Of a DNA stretch of 64,000 nucleotides, positions 1-8,582 are shown piece by piece. The notes below the pieces were generated by a model. That model had not been told where the DNA came from and did no database searches. It saw only the letters and a program-made list of their open reading frames with translations. How positions within the stretch are numbered: position 1 is the stretch's first letter; each line of letters begins with the position of its first letter. A program made the translations under genes and the position numbers. The stretch comes from Corticibacter populi (lineage in GTDB: Bacteria > Pseudomonadota > Gammaproteobacteria > Burkholderiales > Burkholderiaceae_C): positions 434,001 through 498,000 of the forward strand of contig NZ_SGWR01000003.1 of assembly GCF_004217315.1 (NCBI RefSeq). Reading direction: 5' to 3'.

Positions 1-5
1 TGGCC

Positions 6-467
6 ATGCTCGCGCTGACTTACCAGGGGCTGAGTGGCGCGATCCGGTGCCTGGAAGTCGCCGGCCGTCCAGTTGCCCGTGCCGATCTGGACGTGTTGAG
101 CGGACACCCCGGTCCAGGTGTCCGCGATGCATTCGAATGTGTCACGCGGGCCGTGACGCGAGAGCGTTACTGTGTTGACACAGACTTGCCATGGGCGCGC
201 CATGACCCGTCCCGCAGCCGGTCGTACAGCTTCGTGCTGACCGCCCAGATGCGGCATGTTCGGGCCATCCTGCGTCCCGGCGTGTTGCCGCCGCGTTTCT
301 TCGAACTGCTTGCGGGTGCACCTGGAAAGCACGCAGGCGAGTTCAGCGAACTCAAGCGCAGCATCGCCTGCGCTGCGTTGGGCCAGTCCCCCGATGCACT
401 TTATGACTTCAGACTCGGGGATGACTCCATCCTGGACTTTTACAACCAGCCCAGCATCGGCCAGTAG
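6..467 (+). CDS. Hypothetical protein, probably 5'-truncated by the window edge
   Basis: The frame is open to the first base of the window, so the ATG at 6 may be internal and the real gene may begin upstream. The visible 153 residues are mixed hydrophilic and hydrophobic with no signal peptide, no membrane segment and no motif I recognise. The last codons overlap the 3' end of the convergent transporter gene by 28 bp. Codon use (high GC at third positions) fits a real gene. No function is proposed. Confidence 0.5.
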   Translation: MLALTYQGLSGAIRCLEVAGRPVARADLDVLSGHPGPGVRDAFECVTRAVTRERYCVDTDLPWARHDPSRSRSYSFVLTAQMRHVRAILRPGVLPPRFFELLAGAPGKHAGEFSELKRSIACAALGQSPDALYDFRLGDDSILDFYNQPSIGQ

Positions 468-1987
468 GTCATGGCCATCACCAGCATCAGCAGGTAGCCA
501 ATGATGGTGAGCGGAATGCCGACCTTGGCGAATTCCTTGGCGTTGAAAGTCTCCGTGCCCAGGCACACCATGTTCTGCGGCGCGTTGATCGGAAGGATGA
601 AGCCGTAGCTGATGGCGAAGCCCAGCAGCATCGACAGGCCCAGTTGCACCTGTGGCGTCAGTGCCGCGTTGGTCTCGCCGATCACGTGGAACATCACGAT
701 CATGATCGGCATGAAGAGCGAGGCCATGGCCGTGGCGCTGGCAAAGCCCAGGTGGATGACGATCAGGAAGGCGGCCATTACCGCGAAGATCATGAAGGGC
801 GACATGCCTTCGAGTCCGGCGCCTTGCACCACCCAGTCGCCCAGCCACTTGCCGGCGCCGGTGTTGAGCATGGTGGTGCCCAGGCTGATGCCGACGCCGA
901 ACACCAGGATGGTGCCCCAGGGCGCGCGCTTTTGCACTTCCTTCCAGTTGATCACGCCGACGATGGGCAGCAGCAGCAGCGTCAGGCCCACGGCGGTGAC
1001 GGTGGTGGTGTCGATGTTGTGCAGCAGGCCGCCGCCAGTGGCCCAGAAACTCAACAGCACGAAGGTGATGGTCAGCAGCCGCCACTGGTTGGCCGGGGTC
1101 GGCCCCAGTGCCTTGAGTTCGGCCGCAATGGCTTCCTTGCCGCCGGGCACTTCGTCGGCCTCGGGCGGCAGGATCTTGAGCACCAGGAAGAACAGCACCA
1201 CCGACATCAGGATGGACCACGGCCCACCGGCAATCAGCCACTGGAACCATGAGACCTGGTGGCCGATGTGGCTTTGCATGAAGCCGGTGGTCAGCAGGTT
1301 CTGTGCCGCCGCCGTCTGGATCCCCACGTTCCATACGCTGGTGGCCTGGGCCACCATGATGAAGATGCCGACGGCGATGCGCGAGCGCTTCTCGACGCCA
1401 TAGGCGGCCACCACGCCGGTCATGATTGGCACGATGCAGGCCACGCGCGCGGTGGCACTGGGCACGAAGAGACTGAGCACGATGGTCACCAGTACCACGC
1501 CGATGAGGATGCGCTTGGTGCTGGTGCCGACGATGTTGAGAATGACCAGCGCGATGCGCCGGTCCAGCCCGATGTAGCTCATCGCTGCGGCCAGGAAGGT
1601 GGCGCCCGCCACCAGCGACCAGGCGGTGTTGGAGAAGCCCGCCAGCGCCATGCCCATGGCGCGGCTCGTGCCCACCAGCGTCTCCGGATTCTGGCTCAGG
1701 AAGGCCTTCGAAGCCGCATCGAGCGTAAAGGTGGGTGAGAAGCCCACCAGCAGCGCGATCAGCGTCATGATCGTGATGCAGCTGACTTCATAGCTGACGG
1801 TCTCGGTCACCCAGACGATGACGGCGAACAGCAGGATTGCCAGCATGCGGTGCCCGGCGGTCGACAGACCTTCCGGGGTGGGCAGCAGCAGCACGGCCAC
1901 CATGGCCAGGACGCCAATGAGCAGACCGAACGGAAAGCCGGATCTGCCTGCGGGCGCTGTGTTTGCGGGGGAGGCTTGGGCACTCAT
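440..1987 (-). CDS. DASS-family (SLC13-type) anion:sodium symporter
   Basis: 515-residue integral membrane protein with about 12 hydrophobic segments, starting after a short polar N-terminus (MSAQASPANTAPAG). The late segment containing INAPQNMVCLG and the internal TATARVACIVPIMTG resemble the divalent anion:Na+ symporter family (Pfam Na_sulph_symp), whose members import dicarboxylates, citrate, tartrate or sulfate with sodium. The start at 1987 is chosen because GAGGAAG lies just upstream; the in-frame extension to 2182 has no support. It stands alone with no regulator beside it. The substrate cannot be read from the sequence. Confidence 0.85.
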   Translation of the reverse strand: MSAQASPANTAPAGRSGFPFGLLIGVLAMVAVLLLPTPEGLSTAGHRMLAILLFAVIVWVTETVSYEVSCITIMTLIALLVGFSPTFTLDAASKAFLSQNPETLVGTSRAMGMALAGFSNTAWSLVAGATFLAAAMSYIGLDRRIALVILNIVGTSTKRILIGVVLVTIVLSLFVPSATARVACIVPIMTGVVAAYGVEKRSRIAVGIFIMVAQATSVWNVGIQTAAAQNLLTTGFMQSHIGHQVSWFQWLIAGGPWSILMSVVLFFLVLKILPPEADEVPGGKEAIAAELKALGPTPANQWRLLTITFVLLSFWATGGGLLHNIDTTTVTAVGLTLLLLPIVGVINWKEVQKRAPWGTILVFGVGISLGTTMLNTGAGKWLGDWVVQGAGLEGMSPFMIFAVMAAFLIVIHLGFASATAMASLFMPIMIVMFHVIGETNAALTPQVQLGLSMLLGFAISYGFILPINAPQNMVCLGTETFNAKEFAKVGIPLTIIGYLLMLVMAMTYWPMLGWL

Positions 1988-2192
1988 CAATTCTTCCTCT
2001 CTGTCTATATAGGTATTAGGTATGTGTTGCTTCTCGGCGAGCCGCTCGCGCCGTGCGCAGGGGCGGACGCCACCAGGCAGGTCTGCCCGTTCCCATTGTC
2101 GGCCGTATCGAGAGGCATTCGTGTGACGTGCATCAAGGCCACCGGTTTTGCCCGGGGTGCTGTTGCTTTGGCTGGTGCGCATGAACCCGTTC

Positions 2193-2221
2193 TTGGAAAA
2201 TTGACCGGCTTACTCTATAAT
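2193..2221 (+). promoter_or_regulatory. Sigma70-type promoter of the rpsF operon
   Basis: TTGGAA (2193-2198), a 17-bp spacer and a perfect TATAAT (2216-2221). The start of transcription would fall about 65 bp before the rpsF ATG, leaving room for an autoregulatory leader. The rest of 1988-2292 holds no gene. Confidence 0.75.
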
Positions 2222-2292
2222 GCGCGGTTTCCTTGCCACAGCCGCTGTTTGACGCTGCGGGTGGCAGTCCATTCCACAAGGGAGTAATCACG

Positions 2293-2664
2293 ATGCGTCA
2301 CTATGAAATCATTTTGCTGATCCATCCGGATCAGAGCGAGCAAGTGCCCGCCATGCTGGAGCGCTACAAAGGCATGATCACCGAAGCCGGTGGCAAGATC
2401 CACCGCGAAGAGGACTGGGGCCGCCGCCAACTGGCCTACCCGATCAACAAGCTGGTCAAGGCGCACTACCTGTGCCTGAACATCGAAGCCGGTCAGGAAG
2501 TGATGGACGAGCTCGAGCACGCCTTCCGCTTCAATGACGCCGTGCTGCGCCAGCTCACGGTGCAGAAGAAGAAGGCCGATACGGCACCTTCGTCGATGAT
2601 GAAGACGGTCGAGCGTGAAGAGGCCCGCAAGTCTGCGCAAGCCGAACAGGCGCAGAACGGCTGA
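2293..2664 (+). CDS. rpsF: 30S ribosomal protein bS6
   Basis: 123 residues beginning [17 protein letters not shown], the characteristic bS6 N-terminus, with the conserved GRRQLAYPI segment and the usual charged C-terminal tail. bS6 binds bS18 on the platform of the small subunit. AAGGGAG sits upstream of the ATG; the longer frame from 2233 is not used. First gene of a ribosomal operon with rpsR and rplI. The gap to rpsR is only 63 bp, so priB, often found here in betaproteobacteria, is absent. Confidence 0.97.
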   Translation: MRHYEIILLIHPDQSEQVPAMLERYKGMITEAGGKIHREEDWGRRQLAYPINKLVKAHYLCLNIEAGQEVMDELEHAFRFNDAVLRQLTVQKKKADTAPSSMMKTVEREEARKSAQAEQAQNG

Positions 2665-2727
2665 TGCCGCGCTGCACAGTGCCTGCACGTTTTTCCATTC
2701 ACCCCAAGATTTGATCAGGAGCCGACC

Positions 2728-3009
2728 ATGGCTGCACCAAAACGTTTCAACAAAGATCGCCGTCCGAAGCGCAACAACCAGAACCTGCTGTTCAAGCGCA
2801 AGCGCTTCTGCCGCTTCACCGTCGCTGGCGTCGAGGAAATCGACTACAAGGACATTGACACCCTGCGCGACTTCGTCGCCGAGAATGGCAAGATCATTCC
2901 CGCCCGCCTGACCGGTACGCGCGCCATTTACCAGCGTCAGCTCAGCACCGCCATCAAGCGTGCCCGCTTCCTGGCCATGCTGCCGTACACGGACCAGCAC
3001 AAAATCTGA
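2728..3009 (+). CDS. rpsR: 30S ribosomal protein bS18
   Basis: 93 residues, basic throughout, with the conserved [11 protein letters not shown] and [16 protein letters not shown] segments of bS18. The protein forms the bS6-bS18 heterodimer on the 30S platform. AGGAG lies 7 bp before the ATG. It is separated from rplI by 14 bp and clearly co-transcribed. The N-terminal [11 protein letters not shown] stretch is slightly longer than in E. coli, as is usual in this group. Confidence 0.97.
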   Translation: MAAPKRFNKDRRPKRNNQNLLFKRKRFCRFTVAGVEEIDYKDIDTLRDFVAENGKIIPARLTGTRAIYQRQLSTAIKRARFLAMLPYTDQHKI

Positions 3010-3023
3010 CAGGGAGCCCACTC

Positions 3024-3476
3024 ATGCAAATCATTCTTCTGGAAAAGGTTGTCAACCTGGGCAATCTGGGTGACATCGTCACCGTCAAGGACGGCTACGC
3101 CCGCAACTTCCTGATCCCGACTGGCCGTGCCCGTCGCGCCACCGAAGCTGCCAAGGCCGAATTCGAGGCGCGCCGCGCCGAACTGGAGAAGGCTGCTGCC
3201 GAGAAGCTGGCTGCCGCCCAGGCGATCGCCGAGAAGCTCGCTGGCACCACGGTGCGTCTGTCGCAAAAAGCCGGTGTCGATGGCCGACTGTTCGGCTCCG
3301 TGACCAACCATGACATCGCCGCCGAGTTGAGCAAGCAAGGTTACGACGTGCACAAGGCGCAGGTTCGCCTGCCCAATGGCCCGATCAAGGTGGTGGGCGA
3401 CACCGCCGTGGTGGTGGCCCTGCACACCGACGTCGATGCCGAGATCACCGTCGCGGTCTACGGCGAAAGCGTCTGA
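3024..3476 (+). CDS. rplI: 50S ribosomal protein bL9
   Basis: 150 residues beginning [19 protein letters not shown], the diagnostic bL9 N-terminal domain, followed by GYARNFLIP, the long connecting helix ([14 protein letters not shown]) and the C-terminal domain with [13 protein letters not shown]. bL9 binds 23S rRNA near the L1 stalk and helps reading-frame fidelity. Last gene of the operon; a strong intrinsic terminator follows 40 bp downstream. Confidence 0.97.
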   Translation: MQIILLEKVVNLGNLGDIVTVKDGYARNFLIPTGRARRATEAAKAEFEARRAELEKAAAEKLAAAQAIAEKLAGTTVRLSQKAGVDGRLFGSVTNHDIAAELSKQGYDVHKAQVRLPNGPIKVVGDTAVVVALHTDVDAEITVAVYGESV

Positions 3477-3516
3477 GGTGGCGACTGCGATCTGACGCGC
3501 AGCCCCACACTCCTAG

Positions 3517-3541
3517 AAACCGCCAGTCATGGCGGTTTTTT
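3517..3541 (+). terminator. Intrinsic terminator of the rpsF-rpsR-rplI operon
   Basis: Perfect 8-bp stem AAACCGCC / GGCGGTTT (3517-3524 with 3531-3538), a 6-nt loop, then a T run. It separates the ribosomal operon from dnaB. Confidence 0.9.
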
Positions 3542-3652
3542 CATGGCCGCGACGGCGTATCCTGCGCGGCGTGTCGGCCAGACCACCTGCGCTCTTCCCG
3601 GTAACGCCAGGGGGCGGGGCATGCCGGGTAAGATGATGGTTTGAAGGAAGTG

Positions 3653-5080
3653 ATGCACACAATGGATTCAGACGTACGGTCCTTTCCGAGCCGGCGCCCC
3701 GAGGAGATGGCCGACCCACAGATCGCCGATCTGCGCCTGCCGCCGCAATCTGTCGAGGCCGAGCAAAGCGTGCTCGGCGGCCTGCTGCTGGACAACCAGG
3801 TCTGGGAGCGCGTCTCGGACCTGCTCAAGCAGGGCGACTTCTATCGCAGCGAGCACCAGTTGATTTACGCGGCCATTGCCGCATTGGTCGAGAGCGGCAA
3901 ACCCGCCGACGTGGTGACGGTCTTCGAGCACCTGCGCGGCATCGGCAAGGCCGAGGAGATTGGCGGCATCGCCTATCTCAATATGCTGGCACAGTATGTG
4001 CCCAGCGCCGCCAACATTCGCCGCTATGCGGAAATCATCCGCGAGCGCGCCATCCTGCGCAAGCTCATCACCGCCAGCGACGAGATCGCCACGGCCGCCT
4101 TCAGCCCACGCGGGCGCGAGGTAGGACAAATCCTCGATGAGGCCGAGGCCAAGGTCTTCAGCATCGCCGAGGAAAGCTCGCGCATGAAACAGGGCTTCCA
4201 GTCGCTGGAGACACTGGTGGTCGACCTGATGGACCAGATCGAGGAGATGGCACAGAACCCGTCGGACATCACCGGCGTCTCCACCGGCTTTGCTGATCTC
4301 GACCGCATGACCAGCGGCCTGCAGCCGGGCGACATGGTGGTGCTGGCCGCGCGTCCTTCGATGGGCAAGACGGCCTTTGCGATCAACATCGCCGAGCATG
4401 TGGCGCTCAACGAAAGCCTGCCGGTGGCGATTTTCTCGATGGAAATGGGCGCGGCTCAGCTGGCGGTGCGGATCGTCGGTTCGATTGGTCGCATCAACCA
4501 GGGGCGGTTGCGCACCGGCAAGCTGCACGACGAGGAATGGCCGCGCCTGACCGAAGCCATCGAACGGCTGCGCAACGTCTCGCTGCACATCGACGAGACG
4601 CCGGGCCTGACGCCGACCGAACTGCGCGCCAACGCGCGCCGGCTGGCGCGCCAGTACGGCAAGCTCGGCCTGATCGTGGTCGACTACCTGCAGCTGATGA
4701 GCGGCTCGGGCAACTCCTCGGACGAGAACCGCGCCACCGAACTCGGCGAGATCTCGCGTGGCCTGAAGATGCTGGCCAAGGAGCTGGGTTGCCCGGTGAT
4801 CGCGCTCTCGCAGCTCAACCGCAGCGTGGAGCAACGCACCGACAAGCGCCCGATGATGAGCGACTTGCGCGAATCGGGCGCCATCGAGCAGGATGCCGAC
4901 GTCATCATGTTCATCTATCGTGACGACTACTACAACAAGGAAGCGAGCAAGGAGCCCAATGTGGCCGAGATCATCATCGGCAAGCAGCGCAATGGCCCCA
5001 CTGGCAGCGTCAAGCTGTTCTTCCAGAAAGACCAGACCCGCTTCGAGAACCTGGCCATGGGCGGCGACGACCCATATTGA
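3653..5080 (+). CDS. dnaB: Replicative DNA helicase DnaB
   Basis: 475 residues. The N-terminal DnaB domain (LPPQSVEAEQSVLGGLLLD, about residues 25-130) is joined by a linker to the RecA-like ATPase domain. Walker A (RPSMGKTAF) is near residue 235, Walker B/H2 (LIVVDYLQLM) near 340, and SQLNRSVE and DLRESGAIEQDAD belong to the DnaB helicase core. The hexamer unwinds DNA at the replication fork. The start is uncertain: AGGA lies 4 bp before ATG 3653, while ATG 3662 and TTG 3641 are alternatives. No intein is present. In this group dnaB commonly follows rplI. Confidence 0.95.
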   Translation: MHTMDSDVRSFPSRRPEEMADPQIADLRLPPQSVEAEQSVLGGLLLDNQVWERVSDLLKQGDFYRSEHQLIYAAIAALVESGKPADVVTVFEHLRGIGKAEEIGGIAYLNMLAQYVPSAANIRRYAEIIRERAILRKLITASDEIATAAFSPRGREVGQILDEAEAKVFSIAEESSRMKQGFQSLETLVVDLMDQIEEMAQNPSDITGVSTGFADLDRMTSGLQPGDMVVLAARPSMGKTAFAINIAEHVALNESLPVAIFSMEMGAAQLAVRIVGSIGRINQGRLRTGKLHDEEWPRLTEAIERLRNVSLHIDETPGLTPTELRANARRLARQYGKLGLIVVDYLQLMSGSGNSSDENRATELGEISRGLKMLAKELGCPVIALSQLNRSVEQRTDKRPMMSDLRESGAIEQDADVIMFIYRDDYYNKEASKEPNVAEIIIGKQRNGPTGSVKLFFQKDQTRFENLAMGGDDPY

Positions 5081-5128
5081 GCTTCCTTCCGAACCCTGCC
5101 AGCCCATCCAGATGCCCGACAGCCAGAC

Positions 5129-5851
5129 ATGCCAGCCATGACCACCGACCTGCCGCAGCGCCGCACCGCGGCGTCCGATGCCGCCCTGCAGCCGCAGCAC
5201 TTCCGCCTGCTGGCCTTCGATTGGGACGGCACCTTGTTCGATTCCACCGCCATCATTGCCCGCAGCATCCAGGAAGCCGTGCGCGACGTCGGCGGCACAC
5301 CACCGGACGACGAGCAGGCGCGCTGGGTGATCGGCATGGAGCTGGGCGCGGCGCTGGCCAAGGCTGCGCCGGACGTGCCGCCTGCGGCCTATCCGCAGCT
5401 GGGCCTACGCTACCGCTACCACTACCTGCAGCACCAGGACGACATCGTGCTCTTCGATGGTGCGCTGGACCTGCTGCACGAGCTCAAGGCGCGCGGCTTT
5501 GTGCTCGCGGTGGCCACCGGCAAGAGCCGGCGCGGCCTCGATCACGTGCTGGCCAGCCATGACTTGCAGGGCCTGTTCGACGACTCGCGCACCGCCGACG
5601 AAACCGCCGGAAAGCCCGACCCGCTGATGCTGCAGGAGCTGATGCAGGCCCATGCCGTGCCATCCGCGCAGGTGCTGATGATCGGTGACACCAGCCACGA
5701 CCTGCAAATGGCCCGCAATGCCGGCACCGCCAGCCTGGGGGTGGCCTATGGCGCCCATGCCGGCGAGGGCCTGCATGCCTACGAGCCGCTGGGCGTGATG
5801 GAGTCCGTCGCGCAACTGCGGCAGTGGCTGGCCACGCGGGTCGAGCCATGA
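5129..5851 (+). CDS. HAD-superfamily hydrolase (phosphoglycolate phosphatase-like)
   Basis: 240 residues. HAD motif I FDWDGTLFDS is near residue 30, motif II VATGK near 130, and motifs III/IV AGKPDP and MIGDTSHDLQMA near 165-190, so the nucleophilic Asp and the metal site are complete. The helical cap between motifs I and II is of the PGPase/beta-phosphoglucomutase kind. Family members hydrolyse small phosphate esters such as 2-phosphoglycolate; the substrate is not fixed by sequence. A homologue commonly lies upstream of sppA in betaproteobacteria. The ATG at 5138 is an alternative start. Confidence 0.85.
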   Translation: MPAMTTDLPQRRTAASDAALQPQHFRLLAFDWDGTLFDSTAIIARSIQEAVRDVGGTPPDDEQARWVIGMELGAALAKAAPDVPPAAYPQLGLRYRYHYLQHQDDIVLFDGALDLLHELKARGFVLAVATGKSRRGLDHVLASHDLQGLFDDSRTADETAGKPDPLMLQELMQAHAVPSAQVLMIGDTSHDLQMARNAGTASLGVAYGAHAGEGLHAYEPLGVMESVAQLRQWLATRVEP

Positions 5852-5975
5852 AAAGATCGTAAACAGGTCCTGATAGGTCCGAGCAGATTCGCCATGCCTT
5901 TTCCGACGACCTGATGGCCGGCGCTCAGATACTTGGACAACCGAGGCTATAACTGCAAGCTGTGGAGTTTTGACA

Positions 5976-7115
5976 ATGCAATCTGGTGAGGATTCTTCCG
6001 GCCCGGCAAAGGGCCCATCGACGGGCCAGCCAACGTCCCGGACCGGTGAAGAGCGCGACCTGTGGGCCGAGCGGCCTGGCCAGGCACGTGCCGCTGCTGA
6101 TGAGCAGCCCGGTCGTGGCCGCCGCTCGGGAAAGCCGGCCGCTGGCGACAAGGACGATGGCGTCGGCAAGGAGCCGGGCTGGGAGCGCAGCGTGCTCGAG
6201 AAATTGGCCTTTGCCAGCCTCAAGGAGCAGCGCGCCCGCAGGCGCTGGAACATTCTGCTGCGCTTTCTGTTTCTCGCCTATCTGGTGTTCCTGGCCTGGC
6301 TGTTTCTCTCCAGAACGCAGTGGACGAGCGAGCCTGCGCGCGGCCTGCACACCGCCATGGTCAACATCCAGGGCGTGATCGCCGAGGACAAGCCCGCCAG
6401 CGCACGCTACCTGCTGCCGGCGCTGCGCGCGGCCTTCGAGCAGTCGCAGTCCCAAGCCGTGCTGCTGAACATCAATTCGCCCGGTGGCAGCCCGGTGCAG
6501 GCGGGCATCGTGCACGACGAGATCCTGCGCCTCAAGGCCAAGCACGGCAAGCCGGTCTATGCCGTCATCGGCGACGCTGGCGCCTCCGCTGCCTATTACA
6601 TCGCCGTGGCGGCCGACCGCATCTATGTGGACAAGGCCAGCCTGGTTGGCAGCATCGGCGTGCTGCTCAACGGCTTCGGCTTCACCGAGGCGATGGACCG
6701 GCTCGGCGTCGAGCGCCGCCTGCTGACCTCCGGCGAGCACAAGGGCTTTCTGGATCCGTTCAGCCCCATGCAGGCCAGCGATGTCGAACACGCCAAGCAG
6801 ATGCTGCGGCAGATTCACCAGCAGTTCATCACGGTGGTGCGGGAAGGGCGGGGCGAGCGCCTGAAGGAGTCGCCCGAGATGTTCTCGGGCCTGTTCTGGA
6901 CCGGCGAGGAGTCGATCCAGTTGGGGCTGGCCGATGCCTACGGCTCGGTGCACTCGGTGGCGCGTGACGTGGTCCAGGCCGAAAAGCTGATCGATTACAG
7001 CTACAAGCGCAACCTGGCGGATCAACTGGCCAACCGCCTGGGCGCCTCGCTGGGGGCCGGCGTGGGCACAGGGGCGATGCAGGAACTGCAGGGCGAGGCC
7101 GTGCCCTGGCGCTGA
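5976..7115 (+). CDS. sppA: SppA-like signal peptide peptidase, S49 family
   Basis: 379 residues. A charged cytoplasmic N-terminus of about 90 residues precedes one membrane anchor (ILLRFLFLAYLVFLAWLF), followed by a single S49 domain. The nucleophile Ser is in DAGASAAYYIA (about residue 203) and the Lys base in SGEHKGFLDPF (about 255), as in half-size SppA enzymes that assemble as octamers. Family members degrade cleaved signal peptides in the membrane. ATG 5976 follows GGAG by 8 bp; TTG 5970 is the alternative. The polar Gly/Arg-rich N-terminal extension is longer than in most homologues. Confidence 0.9.
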   Translation: MQSGEDSSGPAKGPSTGQPTSRTGEERDLWAERPGQARAAADEQPGRGRRSGKPAAGDKDDGVGKEPGWERSVLEKLAFASLKEQRARRRWNILLRFLFLAYLVFLAWLFLSRTQWTSEPARGLHTAMVNIQGVIAEDKPASARYLLPALRAAFEQSQSQAVLLNINSPGGSPVQAGIVHDEILRLKAKHGKPVYAVIGDAGASAAYYIAVAADRIYVDKASLVGSIGVLLNGFGFTEAMDRLGVERRLLTSGEHKGFLDPFSPMQASDVEHAKQMLRQIHQQFITVVREGRGERLKESPEMFSGLFWTGEESIQLGLADAYGSVHSVARDVVQAEKLIDYSYKRNLADQLANRLGASLGAGVGTGAMQELQGEAVPWR

Positions 7116-7161
7116 TGGGTTGATGTGGGCTGCCGCGCTGGTTGACGGCCTCTTTGGATCA

Positions 7162-7196
7162 CAAGCCCCGGCATGGGAGAGCCATGCCGGGGCTTG
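7162..7196 (+). terminator. Perfect 15-bp hairpin downstream of sppA
   Basis: CAAGCCCCGGCATGG (7162-7176), loop GAGAG, and its exact complement (7182-7196). Only two T residues follow, so it is either a weak intrinsic terminator or an mRNA 3'-end stabiliser for sppA. Confidence 0.6.
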
Positions 7197-7214
7197 TTGC
7201 GTTCCGGGCGCGCT

Positions 7215-7452
7215 TGCACATGTGCATGCCGCGGGTGGCGCCCGCTGTCGCGTCATGGTGCGCAAGGTGCCATGCTGGTGCATGGAGTGCAAAGCCCATG
7301 CCCAGTGGCTGGCAGGCACGGCGTGTCTGCGGGTTCGAGTCCGGGCCATTGCGTCCTGGGGCATGGGGCTTCACCCTGTGTAGGCAGCTCCATCAAGGGG
7401 CGATGGAAGTGCAAAAATTCTGGGCATGATATTTGCATGAGCATGCATATAT
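7215..7452. promoter_or_regulatory. Region with TGCA-type palindromes before the opine-dehydrogenase operon
   Basis: The 400 bp between sppA and 7515 hold no convincing gene. Three related palindromes occur: TGCACATGTGCA (7215-7226), TGCATGGAGTGCA (7279-7291, imperfect), and TGCATGAGCATGCA (7434-7447), which extends to 11-bp arms with one mismatch over 7429-7452. The last is AT-rich and 62 bp before the operon start. These are candidate operators, perhaps for the MarR regulator encoded at the operon end; that link is inference. Confidence 0.45.
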
Positions 7453-7514
7453 TTTGATTCACCCCTATCCATGGCAAGCCATGCGGTGCTGGCTTCAGCG
7501 AAGAAAGGACACAG

Positions 7515-8582
7515 ATGAAAGTAGCGATCCTCGGCGGCGGGCATGGCTGTTATGCCACTGCGGCAGATCTTGCAAGACAGGGCCATGAGGTGAGGTTGTG
7601 GCGTCGCCAGGCCCAGCGTACGCCCGCCTACACGATTGACGTGGAGGATGGGCAGGGCGCGTCCACGGCGACGGTGAGCCTGCTGACCTCCGACCTGGCC
7701 GAAGCAGTGGCAGACGCCGCGCTGATCGTGCTGCCAACGCCGGCTTTCGCCCAGCAGGACATCGCACGCCGCCTGGCGCCGCACCTGGCGGACGGCCAGG
7801 TCGTTTTCCTGCCGCCCGGCACTTTCGGCTCATGGGTCATGCTCAAGGAAGTGCGGCAGGCCGGCTGCACGGCCGATGTGGCCTTCTGCGAGACGGGAAC
7901 CCTGCCTTATCTGGCGCGCAAGCATGGCGAGGCGCGGGTGCGCATCACCAGCTACGCCACCAGATTGCCCACGGGGGTCTTGCCCGCGCGCCTGTCCGAG
8001 CATGCGTTCGAGGTGCTGCGGCAGGCCTATCCGAGCGTGGAGCCGCTGGAGGATGCCCTCTCTGGAGCGCTGATGAACGCCGGCCCCATCATCCACCCGC
8101 CGTTGATTCTGATGAATGCCGGCCCGCTCGAGCATTTCCCGGCCTGGGACATCCACAACGAAGGCACCCAGCCATCGATCCGCGCCGTGACCAATGCGCT
8201 GGACCTCGAGCGCATCCATGTGCGCGAGACACTCGGCTATGGCGCCCCTCATTTCCCGCTGCGGGACCATTACGAGAATGACCAATGGATGTACGGCGAT
8301 GCCCACCAGCGGCTGGTCGACAGCGGTGACTGGCGCGAGAAGATCGACCTGCACGCGCACCGCTACATGACGGAGGACGTCCAGTACGGGCTCGCATTCC
8401 TGGTGTCGGTGGCGGATTGGTGCGGTGCCCAGGCACCGATTGCCCGTGGTCTGCTGGCGATTGCTTCGGGGGTGTGCGGGCGTGACCTGGGGCAGGGCCC
8501 GCGTGCCCTGGCAACGCTGGGCCTGGCCGAGTTGACGCCAGCGCAGCTGCGCGAGCGGCTGCATTCGGGAGCGGTCGCATGA
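7515..8582 (+). CDS. Octopine/nopaline (opine) dehydrogenase-family protein
   Basis: 355 residues. The N-terminal Rossmann fold opens with MKVAILGGGHGCYATAADL, and the C-terminal domain carries NAGPIIHPPLILMNAGPLEH, which matches the octopine dehydrogenase family (Pfam Octopine_DH). Such enzymes reductively couple an amino acid with a 2-oxo acid, or run the reverse oxidation, with NAD(P)H. GAAAGGA lies 6 bp before the ATG. The stop overlaps the next ATG by 4 bp, so translation is probably coupled. First gene of a seven-gene operon with an ABC importer, which suggests catabolism of an imported conjugate; the substrate is unknown. Confidence 0.8.
   Translation: MKVAILGGGHGCYATAADLARQGHEVRLWRRQAQRTPAYTIDVEDGQGASTATVSLLTSDLAEAVADAALIVLPTPAFAQQDIARRLAPHLADGQVVFLPPGTFGSWVMLKEVRQAGCTADVAFCETGTLPYLARKHGEARVRITSYATRLPTGVLPARLSEHAFEVLRQAYPSVEPLEDALSGALMNAGPIIHPPLILMNAGPLEHFPAWDIHNEGTQPSIRAVTNALDLERIHVRETLGYGAPHFPLRDHYENDQWMYGDAHQRLVDSGDWREKIDLHAHRYMTEDVQYGLAFLVSVADWCGAQAPIARGLLAIASGVCGRDLGQGPRALATLGLAELTPAQLRERLHSGAVA

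Noticed and set aside
2201-2221. TTGACC at 2201 as the -35 of the rpsF promoter
   Set aside because: It is only 9 bp from TATAAT; TTGGAA at 2193 gives the proper 17-bp spacing.
7116-7514. Several 65-95-codon ORFs between sppA and the opine-dehydrogenase gene
   Set aside because: They overlap one another in different frames, lack ribosome-binding sites and cover the hairpin and palindromes.
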